A stretch of DNA of 64,000 nt from G965230615 sp965230615 (GTDB lineage: Bacteria > Pseudomonadota > Gammaproteobacteria > HTCC5015). Location of the stretch: the NCBI GenBank assembly GCA_965230615.1, contig OZ246012.1, positions 4,340,001 through 4,404,000 on the forward strand, written 5' to 3'. Shown here in pieces: positions 33,842 through 41,849 of this stretch. The notes under the pieces were generated by a model. That model saw only the letters and a program-made list of their open reading frames with translations, did no database searches and had not been told where the DNA came from. The stretch's first letter is position 1, and each line of letters begins with the position of its first letter. The translations under genes and the position numbers were made by a program.

Positions 33842-34771
33842 GTGTCTTCCTTTCTATTTTCTGCGCTGCTACTGCCATTGTTAGCAGGCTATATTTTTAT
33901 TTTATCAATCCCTTATTTTAAACTGGTAGCTGGCAACCAGAGTGGTTATCACCTTATTCTGAATAGTACAGCGCTGGGTGTTATTCTGGTATTTCTTGCG
34001 TACTACTTTATTTTATTTTGCGAAGCTCTCTTGCCTGGTTTGTTTCCAGCGGGCAGTTACTATGCAGCCTTGTTTGCCGATATACCGGGCCGGTTGATGG
34101 GGCCTGTGTTAGAGCCGTTAAAAGTGATTAGCACAACCGCTGACAAAATCTCCGCAGAGCAGGCCCGGTTTTTGGCGGCTTCAACCATATCACTATTGTT
34201 TTCATTTAGTTTGTTTATGTTTAAGCAATTGCTTGACCGCGTGGCACCAAACACCATGTTAGGTTTGAGCTTTTTACATGAAAAGCAGGCACGCTTGAAA
34301 ATTGTGCTTGATGAACAAGGTGGGCATGCTGAAGCATTACTGGCGCAAGCCTGGCATAAGCAGTCATTAGTCTTAGTGACGTTAAAGTCACGCAAAGTGT
34401 ATGTGGGGCGTGTGTTGGACTTACCAGAAGGTGTGGCGTCTCCTCGTCGTGATTTTGTTTTAATGCCATTTGCTACCGGGCATCGTCGTCGGGACACATT
34501 AGAGCTCAATCTTTATAAACGCCATACGCTATGGAGTGTGGCGATTGATATGTATAAAAATAAAGAACTGCGCGAGGATGATCTGCTGGAAGAGTTTGAT
34601 GCCAGTGAAAAAATTATTCATCAAGTCACCTATGAGCAAGCCAAACGATTAGCCAATGATTTTCGCATAACGATATTTTGGGATGATATTGAAACAATAG
34701 CGAATTGGTTGGATGAAATGAATAGTGTGCAAAACCCTATGATTGAATTGCCAGCGACATTAAATCAATAG
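33842..34771 (+). CDS. Membrane protein with a large cytoplasmic domain, unknown function
   Basis: A 309-residue protein starting at GTG 33842. Three hydrophobic segments (about 5-26, 42-65 and 112-130) anchor it in the inner membrane. The rest (about 140-309) is soluble and probably cytoplasmic, with HKQSLVLVTLKSRKVYVGRVLDLP (a strand-rich patch) and a polar C-terminal helix region. The KVYVGRV segment recalls small beta-barrel folds seen in other bacterial membrane-linked proteins, but I make no family call. A bidirectional terminator follows. Confidence 0.65.
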   Translation: MSSFLFSALLLPLLAGYIFILSIPYFKLVAGNQSGYHLILNSTALGVILVFLAYYFILFCEALLPGLFPAGSYYAALFADIPGRLMGPVLEPLKVISTTADKISAEQARFLAASTISLLFSFSLFMFKQLLDRVAPNTMLGLSFLHEKQARLKIVLDEQGGHAEALLAQAWHKQSLVLVTLKSRKVYVGRVLDLPEGVASPRRDFVLMPFATGHRRRDTLELNLYKRHTLWSVAIDMYKNKELREDDLLEEFDASEKIIHQVTYEQAKRLANDFRITIFWDDIETIANWLDEMNSVQNPMIELPATLNQ

Positions 34772-34792
34772 CATATACATAAAGAAAATAAT

Positions 34793-34816
34793 AAGGCGCC
34801 CAATAGGGCGCCTTTT
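34793..34816. terminator. Bidirectional terminator
   Basis: AAGGCGCCC (34793-34801) pairs with GGGCGCCTT (34806-34814) around a 4-nt loop, flanked by A-rich sequence on the left and TTTT on the right. It serves both the plus-strand membrane gene and the convergent spondin lipoprotein operon. Confidence 0.8.
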
Positions 34817-34855
34817 GCTATGCAATATAATTAAAAAGCACTTAATGGCTAGCGC

Positions 34856-35695
34856 TTAAATATCGGCTAGAGCATTGGTTACCACGCCTGTATGAAAGTG
34901 TACCCGGTCAAAAATATCATCGCGGGCGCTATTAAACCCTTCACCACCGGCAGCCGGACCTGGCATGCTGGCAGCGGTTTCGGTGTTGAGTTCAGTGCCA
35001 GAGTCCCAGGTTGGTGCATTAAAGCTGCGCACATCACCGTCGGTCATATTGCTAATGTCCATTGCATTGAGTCCTGTAAAGGCATCATTGGTGTTCACTA
35101 GCATACCCAGTACTGTTAAGCGTACATCATCGGCATCGACAGCCGGTAGTGATAAGACAATATCACTGGCAATAGACTTAGGTGGAACGGGGCCAGCAGT
35201 GCTGTCATGAGTAATATATTCAGCGGCAGCCATGGCTTCGCTAATAATAAAGCTGTTATCACCCCCTTCGGCCATTTGCTCTAAGTTAGTGCTGGCGCTG
35301 ACGCCATCGGTGAAACTTGCATAACCTGCGCGATGCAAGATAACAGCAACCGGCGATATGGGTTGGTTATTGGTCAGATTAGTAAAACGAATAGTGTAGT
35401 CAAGATTACCGGCAACACTTGCGCTGTTACTCACCGAAACGCGTACACGGGAACTTGGGTTATCAAAACGGTGGCTGTCATTGAGTACAGAAGTAGATAG
35501 GCCTATATCAGCGGTTGCCACATTGTCGTCTGTATTATCGCCACTATCATCTGTGGTATCACCACTGTCACTGCTGTCGTTACCGTTACCGATGCCATCA
35601 TCGTTATTTGGGTCGTCACTACTGCTGCTGGAACAAGCTACGGTTAGCGCCAGCAAAAAACTGATCATGGCAAGCTTAAATAATTTATAGCTCAT
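34856..35695 (-). CDS. Spondin-domain lipoprotein
   Basis: A 279-residue predicted lipoprotein: signal peptide with lipobox TVAC (Cys21), then a Ser/Asp/Asn-rich spacer (about 22-60), then a spondin N-terminal-like domain (about 75-279). Domain landmarks are TIRFTNLTNNQPISPVAV, NTNDAFTGLNAMDI, SGTELNTE and PGPAAGGEGF, in the same order as in the neighbouring gene. Spondin domains in animals bind matrix; bacterial versions are secreted or surface proteins of unknown role. It is the second gene of a pair, 10 nt after its paralogue. Confidence 0.82.
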   Translation of the reverse strand: MSYKLFKLAMISFLLALTVACSSSSSDDPNNDDGIGNGNDSSDSGDTTDDSGDNTDDNVATADIGLSTSVLNDSHRFDNPSSRVRVSVSNSASVAGNLDYTIRFTNLTNNQPISPVAVILHRAGYASFTDGVSASTNLEQMAEGGDNSFIISEAMAAAEYITHDSTAGPVPPKSIASDIVLSLPAVDADDVRLTVLGMLVNTNDAFTGLNAMDISNMTDGDVRSFNAPTWDSGTELNTETAASMPGPAAGGEGFNSARDDIFDRVHFHTGVVTNALADI

Positions 35696-35705
35696 GGAGA
35701 GTTCC

Positions 35706-36542
35706 TTAATTTTGGCTTATGAGAATGAGAGGGGCGGGTACAACAATGGTGATTCTGGCAACAGGATTGAGCCAGCGATGCACTGTTGCATCAAGATCGC
35801 TAATACCACCTTCTGCATTGGTATCGCCAAGCACATTACGGTGAATATGCACAGGACCATCGGTGCCATCTTCTACTTCGCCATTGACAATTTGTGCGCC
35901 GACGCCGCTGCCACCTGTGCCGACCGGGACAGGTGAGGCGGGTACGCCTGCAACGCCAGGTACGCCATAACCACCCAAGGCATTACCTGTGCCTTGTTCA
36001 ACTACATCGGTACGTGTGCTGTTTAATTCATCGTTTAATTCTGAGCCAGCATCATAAGCATTCACATCATAGGTATAGGTGCCCGGCGTGGTTGGGATTA
36101 AAATGCTATCTAAACCGGCGAATGCATCATTGGTCGGCACAAGCATTGTTAAAACAGATAAATAGTCGTAACCCATTGTGTCAAATGGGTAGCTGACAGT
36201 GGTTGCGGGCGCTAGCATGCCACCAAAACGGTGCCAGGTATTGGTGCCATTATCCGTGTCTTCAGGGCCAAGCTCTGCTTCAAAGTTTTGTCCTGATGAG
36301 GCAGCATTCTGTTCGTCCTCGATAACACCGGCTTCTGCTAACCAGGCTAATGCGGTTGAGGCTGGCTGGCCTGCTTCAAAAGTGTCAACACTGCTATCGT
36401 GAGCAACTACTAAGCGCGGTGTAAATGTCATGCCTTTGGTTAGGTTGGTGATGCTAATATCAATAGTTTGTGCCGATAGTTGTGTAGTACTTATCGCGCT
36501 GATGGCAAGTAAGGCCGTCGATGCAAGTGTTGTCGCTTTCAT
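35706..36542 (-). CDS. Spondin-domain exported protein
   Basis: A 278-residue protein with a cleavable signal peptide (cleavage near LSAQ) and a spondin N-terminal-like domain: ISITNLTKGMTFTPRLVVAH (about 29-48), VPTNDAFAGLDSI, YDAGSELNDELN and a C-terminal HRWLNPVARITI. The middle contains a Gly/Pro/Val-rich insertion (about 195-225). Unlike its downstream paralogue it is not a lipoprotein, so the pair probably puts one free and one lipid-anchored spondin domain outside the inner membrane. GAGGAAAC precedes the ATG. Confidence 0.82.
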   Translation of the reverse strand: MKATTLASTALLAISAISTTQLSAQTIDISITNLTKGMTFTPRLVVAHDSSVDTFEAGQPASTALAWLAEAGVIEDEQNAASSGQNFEAELGPEDTDNGTNTWHRFGGMLAPATTVSYPFDTMGYDYLSVLTMLVPTNDAFAGLDSILIPTTPGTYTYDVNAYDAGSELNDELNSTRTDVVEQGTGNALGGYGVPGVAGVPASPVPVGTGGSGVGAQIVNGEVEDGTDGPVHIHRNVLGDTNAEGGISDLDATVHRWLNPVARITIVVPAPLILISQN

Positions 36543-37067
36543 ATGTTTCCTCGTACCTGTTATTGGTTAGATTTAATCTAGTTGGAGGGAGGAATATACG
36601 AGCCAAATCTAAACGAAAGCTCCTGATTCTCTAAAGAGTTTCTAACGAATTTATAAATTGGACAGGATTACTCAAGAAGTGTGAACGGCTTAAAAAAATG
36701 ATGATGGACATTAAGCTGCTAAGCAATCAGTCGCGTTTGTATTGTTGTTGCTCACAATAACGTTAACAGCGATTAGCAATAGCGAATAAGTCATATAACT
36801 TTACAGGCTTGTCGAATAATTTTACGCATAAACAAAGATTGCTGTATGGGTACTTGCTCAGCCTGCTCAATGCTGTTTTATCGTGTAAACAGTTTATATA
36901 TAGGTTTTTTCAGATAGCCCAGTGGTGTCTTAAAAAGTGCTTGTTGTGTATTTCACTGTTGAGAATGATTTTGTCGCCGGTCTTGTGTCGATTCTCTTTA
37001 CTTATTGAGATATGTAAGTTTCCTAGGTTTGTAATTAAATTGTTGAAAGTACAACGGTTTTCAAATG
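36543..37067. other. Intergenic region between the spondin and PEP-CTERM genes
   Basis: About 520 nt of AT-rich sequence between divergent genes. The only structured element I see upstream of the PEP-CTERM promoter is CTGTTT-n8-AAACAG (36883-36902). A 98-codon plus-strand frame starting with TTG at 36809 has no ribosome-binding site and is not supported. Confidence 0.4.
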
Positions 37068-37083
37068 TGGCTTATTTCATGCT
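37068..37083 (+). promoter_or_regulatory. Sigma-54 (RpoN) promoter of the second PEP-CTERM gene
   Basis: TGGCTTATTTCATGCT (37068-37083) fits the consensus TGGCACG-N4-TTGCW, with TGGC and TGCT intact. GG (37069-37070) and GC (37081-37082) are exactly 10 nt apart. It lies 63 nt before the ATG, close to the spacing at the first PEP-CTERM gene. Confidence 0.62.
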
Positions 37084-37145
37084 AAGTGTTGAGTGGTTTA
37101 GATAATAACGTAATAACAATGGATACAAATAATAAGGAGTGAATC

Positions 37146-37802
37146 ATGATTAGAGTATTGTTGGGACTGTGTTTATTGTCTTTGAGCATGTCTTCTTCGG
37201 CAGTACCCATCGATTGGGCTGATTGGACATCGGCCGATACCAACACTGCAAGTGGCTCAGTGGGTGGCGTCGCAATCGGCTTTGAAGGTGCACAGTCTCC
37301 TGCATCACAAACCAATGGCGGTACGAATTATTGGGCAAGCAATAGTGCTATTTATCGTGGCGGTGATATCGATAATGGGCCAGAAGCCTCTGCCGATATT
37401 ATTCGTATAACAGGCTCTTCCAATTATCGCATTACCTTTGCTGAAGCCGTGGTAGACCCTGTGATGGCTGTTTTGAGTATTGGTAGAACGAACTTGCCTG
37501 TTGAATATTTGTTCGATGCAGATTTCGAAATTGTGAATTCGGGCTGTGGCTTTTGGGGTGGTTCTTGTGCGGGCTCTTTATTCGAAGAGCCAGGCAATGT
37601 ATTGCGGGGTGTTGAAGGGCATGGCGTTATACAGTTTCAAGGTACTTTTACCGAGCTGAATTTTAGCACCAACCCGGCAGAGTTCTGGCATGGTTTTACG
37701 ATTGGTATTGCAGGTGTTGCCGATATACCTGAGCCAGGTTTGTTTGCTTTACTGTCGTTTGCATTATTTGGTTTAGGACTGGCTGGGCGTAAGCGCGTTT
37801 AG
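37146..37802 (+). CDS. PEP-CTERM sorting-domain exported protein
   Basis: A 218-residue exported protein with a signal peptide (VLLGLCLLSLSMSSSA) and a C-terminal PEP-CTERM signal: IPEPGLFALL, hydrophobic helix, GLAGRKRV. The body has a jelly-roll-like character (SNYRITFAEAVVDPVMAVLS; SGCGFWGGSCAG may hold a disulfide; FTELNFST) like many secreted PEP-CTERM proteins. AAGGAG is 7 nt before the ATG. It is monocistronic, with a sigma-54-type promoter and a terminator. It shares no obvious similarity with the first PEP-CTERM protein apart from the sorting signal. No exosortase is in the window. Confidence 0.88.
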   Translation: MIRVLLGLCLLSLSMSSSAVPIDWADWTSADTNTASGSVGGVAIGFEGAQSPASQTNGGTNYWASNSAIYRGGDIDNGPEASADIIRITGSSNYRITFAEAVVDPVMAVLSIGRTNLPVEYLFDADFEIVNSGCGFWGGSCAGSLFEEPGNVLRGVEGHGVIQFQGTFTELNFSTNPAEFWHGFTIGIAGVADIPEPGLFALLSFALFGLGLAGRKRV

Positions 37803-37825
37803 TTTTATCAGTAGTACGACATAAA

Positions 37826-37854
37826 CAAAGGCCCGGCTTTATGTCGGGCCTTTG
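37826..37854 (+). terminator. Rho-independent terminator after the second PEP-CTERM gene
   Basis: CAAAGGCCCG (37826-37835) pairs with CGGGCCTTTG (37845-37854), followed by CTTTTA, 24 nt after the stop. Confidence 0.8.
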
Positions 37855-37977
37855 CTTTTAGTGTTTTTATTGGCAGGTTTATCAACTTATTAATGATATC
37901 GATGTTGCATTTGCATCGTCATCGCTGGACTGCTATATAAATGAGCTCTTTGGGCAAAAATAATAAAGCGAGCGGGC

Positions 37978-38496
37978 ATGCATATACTCTTGAGTTTGCT
38001 GGGCACGATTGTCACCATTTTATGGTTATTACATCGCCTGGCAGAAATGGGCATTGATTTAGGTGGTTTAAATCCCTGGTTATGGCGGCGTCGGCGTCGT
38101 TGGCGTAAGCAATATCATGCGAACCCGGTCTATCAAATCAAACAACCTATGGAAGCGCTGGCATTGTTGTTAACAGCGGTCGCCAAAGCCGATGGTGATA
38201 TGAGTGCTGAGGAAAAACAAGCAGTGCTTACTATCTTTAAAGAGAAATTTCATCTCAGCACACAAGAGTCTTCAAACTTATTATCAGCCAGCGTGCATTT
38301 GCTCGGGCAGGGCGATGATGTACGCGACAATCCCAAAGCTGTATTGGCAGGCAGCATTGATCAATTTTCCAGCGAGCAAAAGCAGTCGGCGATCGAGCTG
38401 CTCAGGCAGTTGGCACAGAGTGAACCACAGATTGAATACGCTCGTCGCCTGCAAGATATTCTACAGCCCCAACAGGATAAGCCGGGCAATTGGTAG
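37978..38496 (+). CDS. TerB-like domain membrane protein
   Basis: A 172-residue protein with one N-terminal membrane helix (about 3-20), a strongly basic stretch (WRRRRRWRK, about 36-44) and a helical TerB/DjlA-like domain (about 57-165): MEALALLLTAVAKADGDMSAEEKQAV contains the acidic ADGD-s-EE motif shared by this family. TerB-like domains occur in tellurite-resistance and DnaJ-like proteins and may bind metal or lipids, but no specific function is known here. It stands alone between the PEP-CTERM gene and the mobile-mystery module. Confidence 0.75.
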   Translation: MHILLSLLGTIVTILWLLHRLAEMGIDLGGLNPWLWRRRRRWRKQYHANPVYQIKQPMEALALLLTAVAKADGDMSAEEKQAVLTIFKEKFHLSTQESSNLLSASVHLLGQGDDVRDNPKAVLAGSIDQFSSEQKQSAIELLRQLAQSEPQIEYARRLQDILQPQQDKPGNW

Positions 38497-38559
38497 TCCG
38501 CTGATACCATACACCAAGCAGTATTTATCGCTTTTTCTGCAAGTAGACCTAGCGTTTTG

Positions 38560-38691
38560 TTAGGCATACATTGGCACAATACTCCGGGCCCTGCCTTTTG
38601 CCACCAAAGCCTCCAGCTCAGGAATCGGCAAGACCTTGCGCCAGGCTTTGAAGTTGCCTCTATCGTTCTCATTAAAGGCTTGAATGTATAC
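38560..38691 (-). pseudogene. Possible remnant of a coding sequence (about 42 codons)
   Basis: On the minus strand a protein-like stretch runs FNENDRGNFKAWRKVLPIPE...ALVAKGRARSIVPMYA and ends at a TAA (38560-38562). It is preceded in frame by a TAG and has no start codon. It looks like the C-terminal tail of a lost gene next to the mobile-mystery module. I do not recognise the parent protein. Confidence 0.25.
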
Positions 38692-38698
38692 CTATTTA

Positions 38699-38727
38699 TT
38701 GACAAAAACCTTTTAAATGTATATAAA
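38699..38727 (+). promoter_or_regulatory. Near-consensus sigma-70 promoter of mobile mystery protein A
   Basis: Perfect -35 TTGACA (38699-38704), 17-nt spacer, then -10 TATAAA (38722-38727). The start point near 38735 falls inside the inverted repeat 38731-38757. Confidence 0.75.
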
Positions 38728-38730
38728 TAA

Positions 38731-38757
38731 ATTTACATAATTGTTTTTAATGTAAAT
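38731..38757 (+). promoter_or_regulatory. Candidate operator of the mobile mystery protein A/B module
   Basis: ATTTACAT (38731-38738) is perfectly repeated in inverted form as ATGTAAAT (38750-38757), around an 11-nt AT-rich centre. It covers the predicted transcription start. A binding protein with an HTH domain is encoded directly downstream, so self-repression is plausible. Confidence 0.55.
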
Positions 38758-38773
38758 ATATAGATATACAAAA

Positions 38774-39235
38774 ATGACAATGAAACGTTTAGTGCAACAG
38801 CAATATCGGGATAAGGTCAATCGTGTGATAGAGCGCTTTTTGGGGCTGGATCAACCGAAGGAAGGATGGTTAAGAACAGTGCGCAAAGCCTTAAATATGT
38901 CTGGGGCGCAGTTGGCTCGGCGCATGGGTGTCACGCGGGCTTTGGTGTCGAATACCGAAAGGGCGGAGTTAACCGGCAATGTGACGCTTAAAAAAATGCA
39001 GGAGATGGCCGAGGCTATGCAATGTCGTTTTGTGTATGCGCTTGTGCCAGAACAAAATATCAATGATATTGTGTTGCATCAAGCACGGCAAAAAGCCCGT
39101 GCCCAGGTGATGCAGGCCAGCACGCATGTGGCCTTAGAGGCGCAAACCCTAAGCGATGCCCAACTTGAATCCGAGATAGAACGCCTGGCCGCGGAGTTGG
39201 TGGCGACTGCAGCAAAAGATATCTGGGAGGTATAG
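38774..39235 (+). CDS. Mobile mystery protein A (XRE-type HTH)
   Basis: A 153-residue protein with a central HTH (about 34-88): MSGAQLARRMGVTRALVSNTERAE is the recognition region, and TLKKMQEMAEAMQCRFVYALVP follows. The C-terminal third is helical and charged (QARQKARAQVM). This architecture matches 'mobile mystery protein A', which is always found next to a Fic-domain protein B; such pairs behave like toxin-antitoxin or similar accessory modules. The start could be ATG 38774 or 38780; no clear ribosome-binding site exists. The gene is intact, while its partner 6 nt downstream is broken. Confidence 0.78.
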   Translation: MTMKRLVQQQYRDKVNRVIERFLGLDQPKEGWLRTVRKALNMSGAQLARRMGVTRALVSNTERAELTGNVTLKKMQEMAEAMQCRFVYALVPEQNINDIVLHQARQKARAQVMQASTHVALEAQTLSDAQLESEIERLAAELVATAAKDIWEV

Positions 39236-39241
39236 GTCATC

Positions 39242-39824
39242 GTGAAGGCCGACGACCCTGAAGGGGCTACCCAGATGACATAGAGGGCTTGTTATTTGTG
39301 CATGTCACCACACGTGGTGGGATCAGCTTGAGCAAGCCAATATTCAAACAGGTTTGCAGTGGCTGAGCAGACATCGAAAAAACCACCGATGTGTTAACCC
39401 AGGATTTTATTTGTGAGCTGCAAAAGCGCTTATTCGGTCAGGTTTGGGCCTGGGCAGGTACCTTTCGAAAAATAGAAAAAAATATCGGTGTTGATCCTCT
39501 GCAGATTGCCATTCAATTGCGCCAGTTATTAGATGACACGCAGTATTGGATAGCGCTTCGCACCTATATACTCAAAGAGCTTGCGGCCCGGTTTCAGCAT
39601 AAGCTGGTCTATATCCATTTATTCCCTAATGGCAATGGCAGGCATGCTCGTATTATGGCCGATATTGTACTCACTCGTTTATTGCAAGCACCCCCTATCA
39701 ATTGGGCTGGGGGCACACACTCGATAAAATGAATGCGCGGCGCACACTTTAATATAATATATAGGCGCTTCGCCGGGCCGATGGCCATGATTTTGATACG
39801 CTCTTCAAATTTGTTGGGGCATAA
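39242..39824 (+). pseudogene. Broken mobile mystery protein B (Fic-domain partner)
   Basis: The protein can be followed only by changing frame. In order: ADDPEGATQMT (then TAG), DDIEGLLFVHVTTRG in the next frame, WDQLEQANIQTGLQWLSRH in the third, TDVLTQDFICELQKRLF...RKIEKNIGVD and the Fic motif HLFPNGNGRHAR in the fourth segment, then HTLDKMNARR...ALRRADGHDFDTLF in a fifth, with two in-frame stops. This makes at least four frameshifts. The Fic signature HxFx(N)GNGRxxR is intact within its segment. The shape (N-terminal GAT-P, middle WAG-FR, Fic core) matches mobile mystery protein B. Intact Fic enzymes transfer AMP or similar groups to targets; this copy cannot make a full protein. Confidence 0.8.
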
Positions 39825-39909
39825 CTGATTGATTTAGGTAAAATAGCGCCCCTTGTAAATGCTCTGCAAGCAGGGTTCGAATAATCGGTGTAAATTAGGA
39901 GTTTGGTCC

Positions 39910-41508
39910 GTGTCAGATAGCAAAATCTTCAATGAAATCAACAAGCGACGCACCTTTGCTATCATCTCGCATCCCGATGCCGGTAAAACGACCTTAACCG
40001 AGAAATTACTGCTATTTGGTGGTGCTATTCAGCTGGCGGGTACGGTTAAAGGCCGTAAAGCTGCTCGGCATGCCACATCCGATTGGATGGAGCTGGAAAA
40101 ACAACGGGGGATCTCGGTGACCTCATCGGTTATGCAGTTTCCTTATAAAGAGTGTATTGTCAATCTGCTCGATACGCCGGGCCATGCTGACTTCTCCGAA
40201 GATACGTATCGCACACTGACGGCGGTAGATTCGGCGCTGATGGTGATCGACAGTGCCAAAGGTGTGGAAGAGCGCACCATTAAACTGATGGATGTGTGTC
40301 GCTTGCGCGATACGCCGATTTTTACCTTTGTGAATAAGCTGGACCGGGAAGGTCGGGACCCTATCGAGTTGTTAGATGAAGTAGAGGATATCTTAAAAAT
40401 TCAATGTGCGCCGATTACCTGGCCGATTGGCAGTGGTAAGCGTTTTAAAGGGGTGTTTCATCTATACCGTGATCAGATTTATTTATTCAGCCCAACGCAT
40501 GGTGGCAAGATTGCCGAAGGTGAAGTGATTAAAGGTTTGGATAACCCACAGCTCGATGAGGTGTTGGGTGAGCAGGCACAAGAGCTGCGCGATGAAATTG
40601 AGCTAGTCAAAGGTGCCAGTCACGAGTTTGATTTGGACGCGTATCGTGCTGGCCGTCTTACACCAGTCTATTTTGGTTCGGCGATTAATAATTTTGGTGT
40701 GACTGAGCTGTTAGATGACTTTGTTGAGTATGCGCCAATTCCTGCTGAACGAGATGCCGGTGAACGCATGGTGACCCCGGATGAGTCTAAGTTCAGTGGC
40801 TTTGTGTTTAAGATCCAAGCCAATATGGATCCGAACCATCATGACCGCATTGCCTTTATGCGTATTTGCTCAGGTACTTTTCGTAAAGGTATTAAAGTGC
40901 GCCAAGTGCGCACAGGTAAAGATGTGAAGCTCAATGATGCAGTGACCTTTATGGCTTCTGATCGTGAGCATGTGGAGGAAGCCTTTGCTGGTGATATTAT
41001 TGGCTTGCATAATCATGGCACGATTCGTATCGGTGATACTTTCAGTGGTGGGGAAGGGATTCGTTTTACGGGTATTCCTAATTTTGCGCCAGAGTTGTTT
41101 CGGCGTGTGGTGTTAAAAGACCCACTGCGTATGAAAGCGCTGCAAAAAGGCTTGCAGCAACTCAGTGAAGAGGGCGCGACACAGTTTTTTAAGCCCTTGG
41201 TAGGGAATGACTTGGTGCTGGGTGCGGTTGGCGTGCTGCAGTTTGATGTGGTTGCGCATCGCTTAAAAAATGAATATGCCGTTGAGTGTAAATTTGAATC
41301 GGTTAATGTCAACACTGCCCAGTGGGTTGAGTGTGACGATGATAAAATGCTGGCCGACTTTAAAAACAAATTAGCGAGTAACTTGGCTTTAGATCATGCC
41401 GATGAGTTAGTTTATATCGCGCCAACCCGAGTCAATTTGCAGATGACTATGGAGCGTTGGCCGGATGTTCGCTTTCTTAGTACGCGTGAGCATGGTAGTG
41501 GTGCTTAA
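39910..41508 (+). CDS. prfC: Peptide chain release factor 3
   Basis: RF3 is a GTPase that recycles RF1/RF2 from terminated ribosomes. The 532-residue product (E. coli 529) has G1 SHPDAGKTT (about 20-28), G2/G3 GISVTSSVMQF and DTPGHADFSEDTYRTL (about 87-102), G4 NKLDREG (about 141-147), then EF-Tu-like domains II and III (about 290-532). The frame extends to 39859, but GTG 39910 has AGGAG 9 nt upstream and gives the usual start region. It lies just after the broken mobile-mystery module with only 85 nt between. Confidence 0.97.
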   Translation: MSDSKIFNEINKRRTFAIISHPDAGKTTLTEKLLLFGGAIQLAGTVKGRKAARHATSDWMELEKQRGISVTSSVMQFPYKECIVNLLDTPGHADFSEDTYRTLTAVDSALMVIDSAKGVEERTIKLMDVCRLRDTPIFTFVNKLDREGRDPIELLDEVEDILKIQCAPITWPIGSGKRFKGVFHLYRDQIYLFSPTHGGKIAEGEVIKGLDNPQLDEVLGEQAQELRDEIELVKGASHEFDLDAYRAGRLTPVYFGSAINNFGVTELLDDFVEYAPIPAERDAGERMVTPDESKFSGFVFKIQANMDPNHHDRIAFMRICSGTFRKGIKVRQVRTGKDVKLNDAVTFMASDREHVEEAFAGDIIGLHNHGTIRIGDTFSGGEGIRFTGIPNFAPELFRRVVLKDPLRMKALQKGLQQLSEEGATQFFKPLVGNDLVLGAVGVLQFDVVAHRLKNEYAVECKFESVNVNTAQWVECDDDKMLADFKNKLASNLALDHADELVYIAPTRVNLQMTMERWPDVRFLSTREHGSGA

Positions 41509-41849
41509 TATTATTGAATAACCGTTGGGCTAAAGTGGGATTGCGCAACATGTTGTGATAATTCCGCAGTATGTGTTTTTGTAATGTGCTGTAATATTTG
41601 ATGGGTACATTACTGCGGCGATCTATCAGTAGCCCAACTGTTAACGCTCTCGCATTTTGCAATAATTGTCAGCGTGTTTGGCATTTATGTAAGTGTTTTT
41701 TTTTAATTCATTATAATTACTGATTGTTTGCTTCTGGTTGATTGGTTATTGTTAACTTATACAACAAGGGCAGCCGTTGTGTGTAATGATCTGTAATATT
41801 TTTTGCTGGCCCTCGCTTTCTCATTATTGACTGGATAGGAGTTAAAGAA
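41509..41849. other. Intergenic region after prfC
   Basis: A 340-nt AT-rich gap. I see no convincing gene, terminator or promoter. A minus-strand frame at 41477-41662 overlaps prfC and has no supporting signal. Confidence 0.35.

Noticed and set aside
36809..37105. 98-codon plus-strand frame upstream of the PEP-CTERM gene
   Set aside because: TTG start, no ribosome-binding site, composition typical of AT-rich noncoding DNA, and it runs through the predicted sigma-54 promoter.
41477..41662. 61-codon minus-strand frame overlapping the prfC end
   Set aside because: Overlaps a conserved gene end and has no translation signal.
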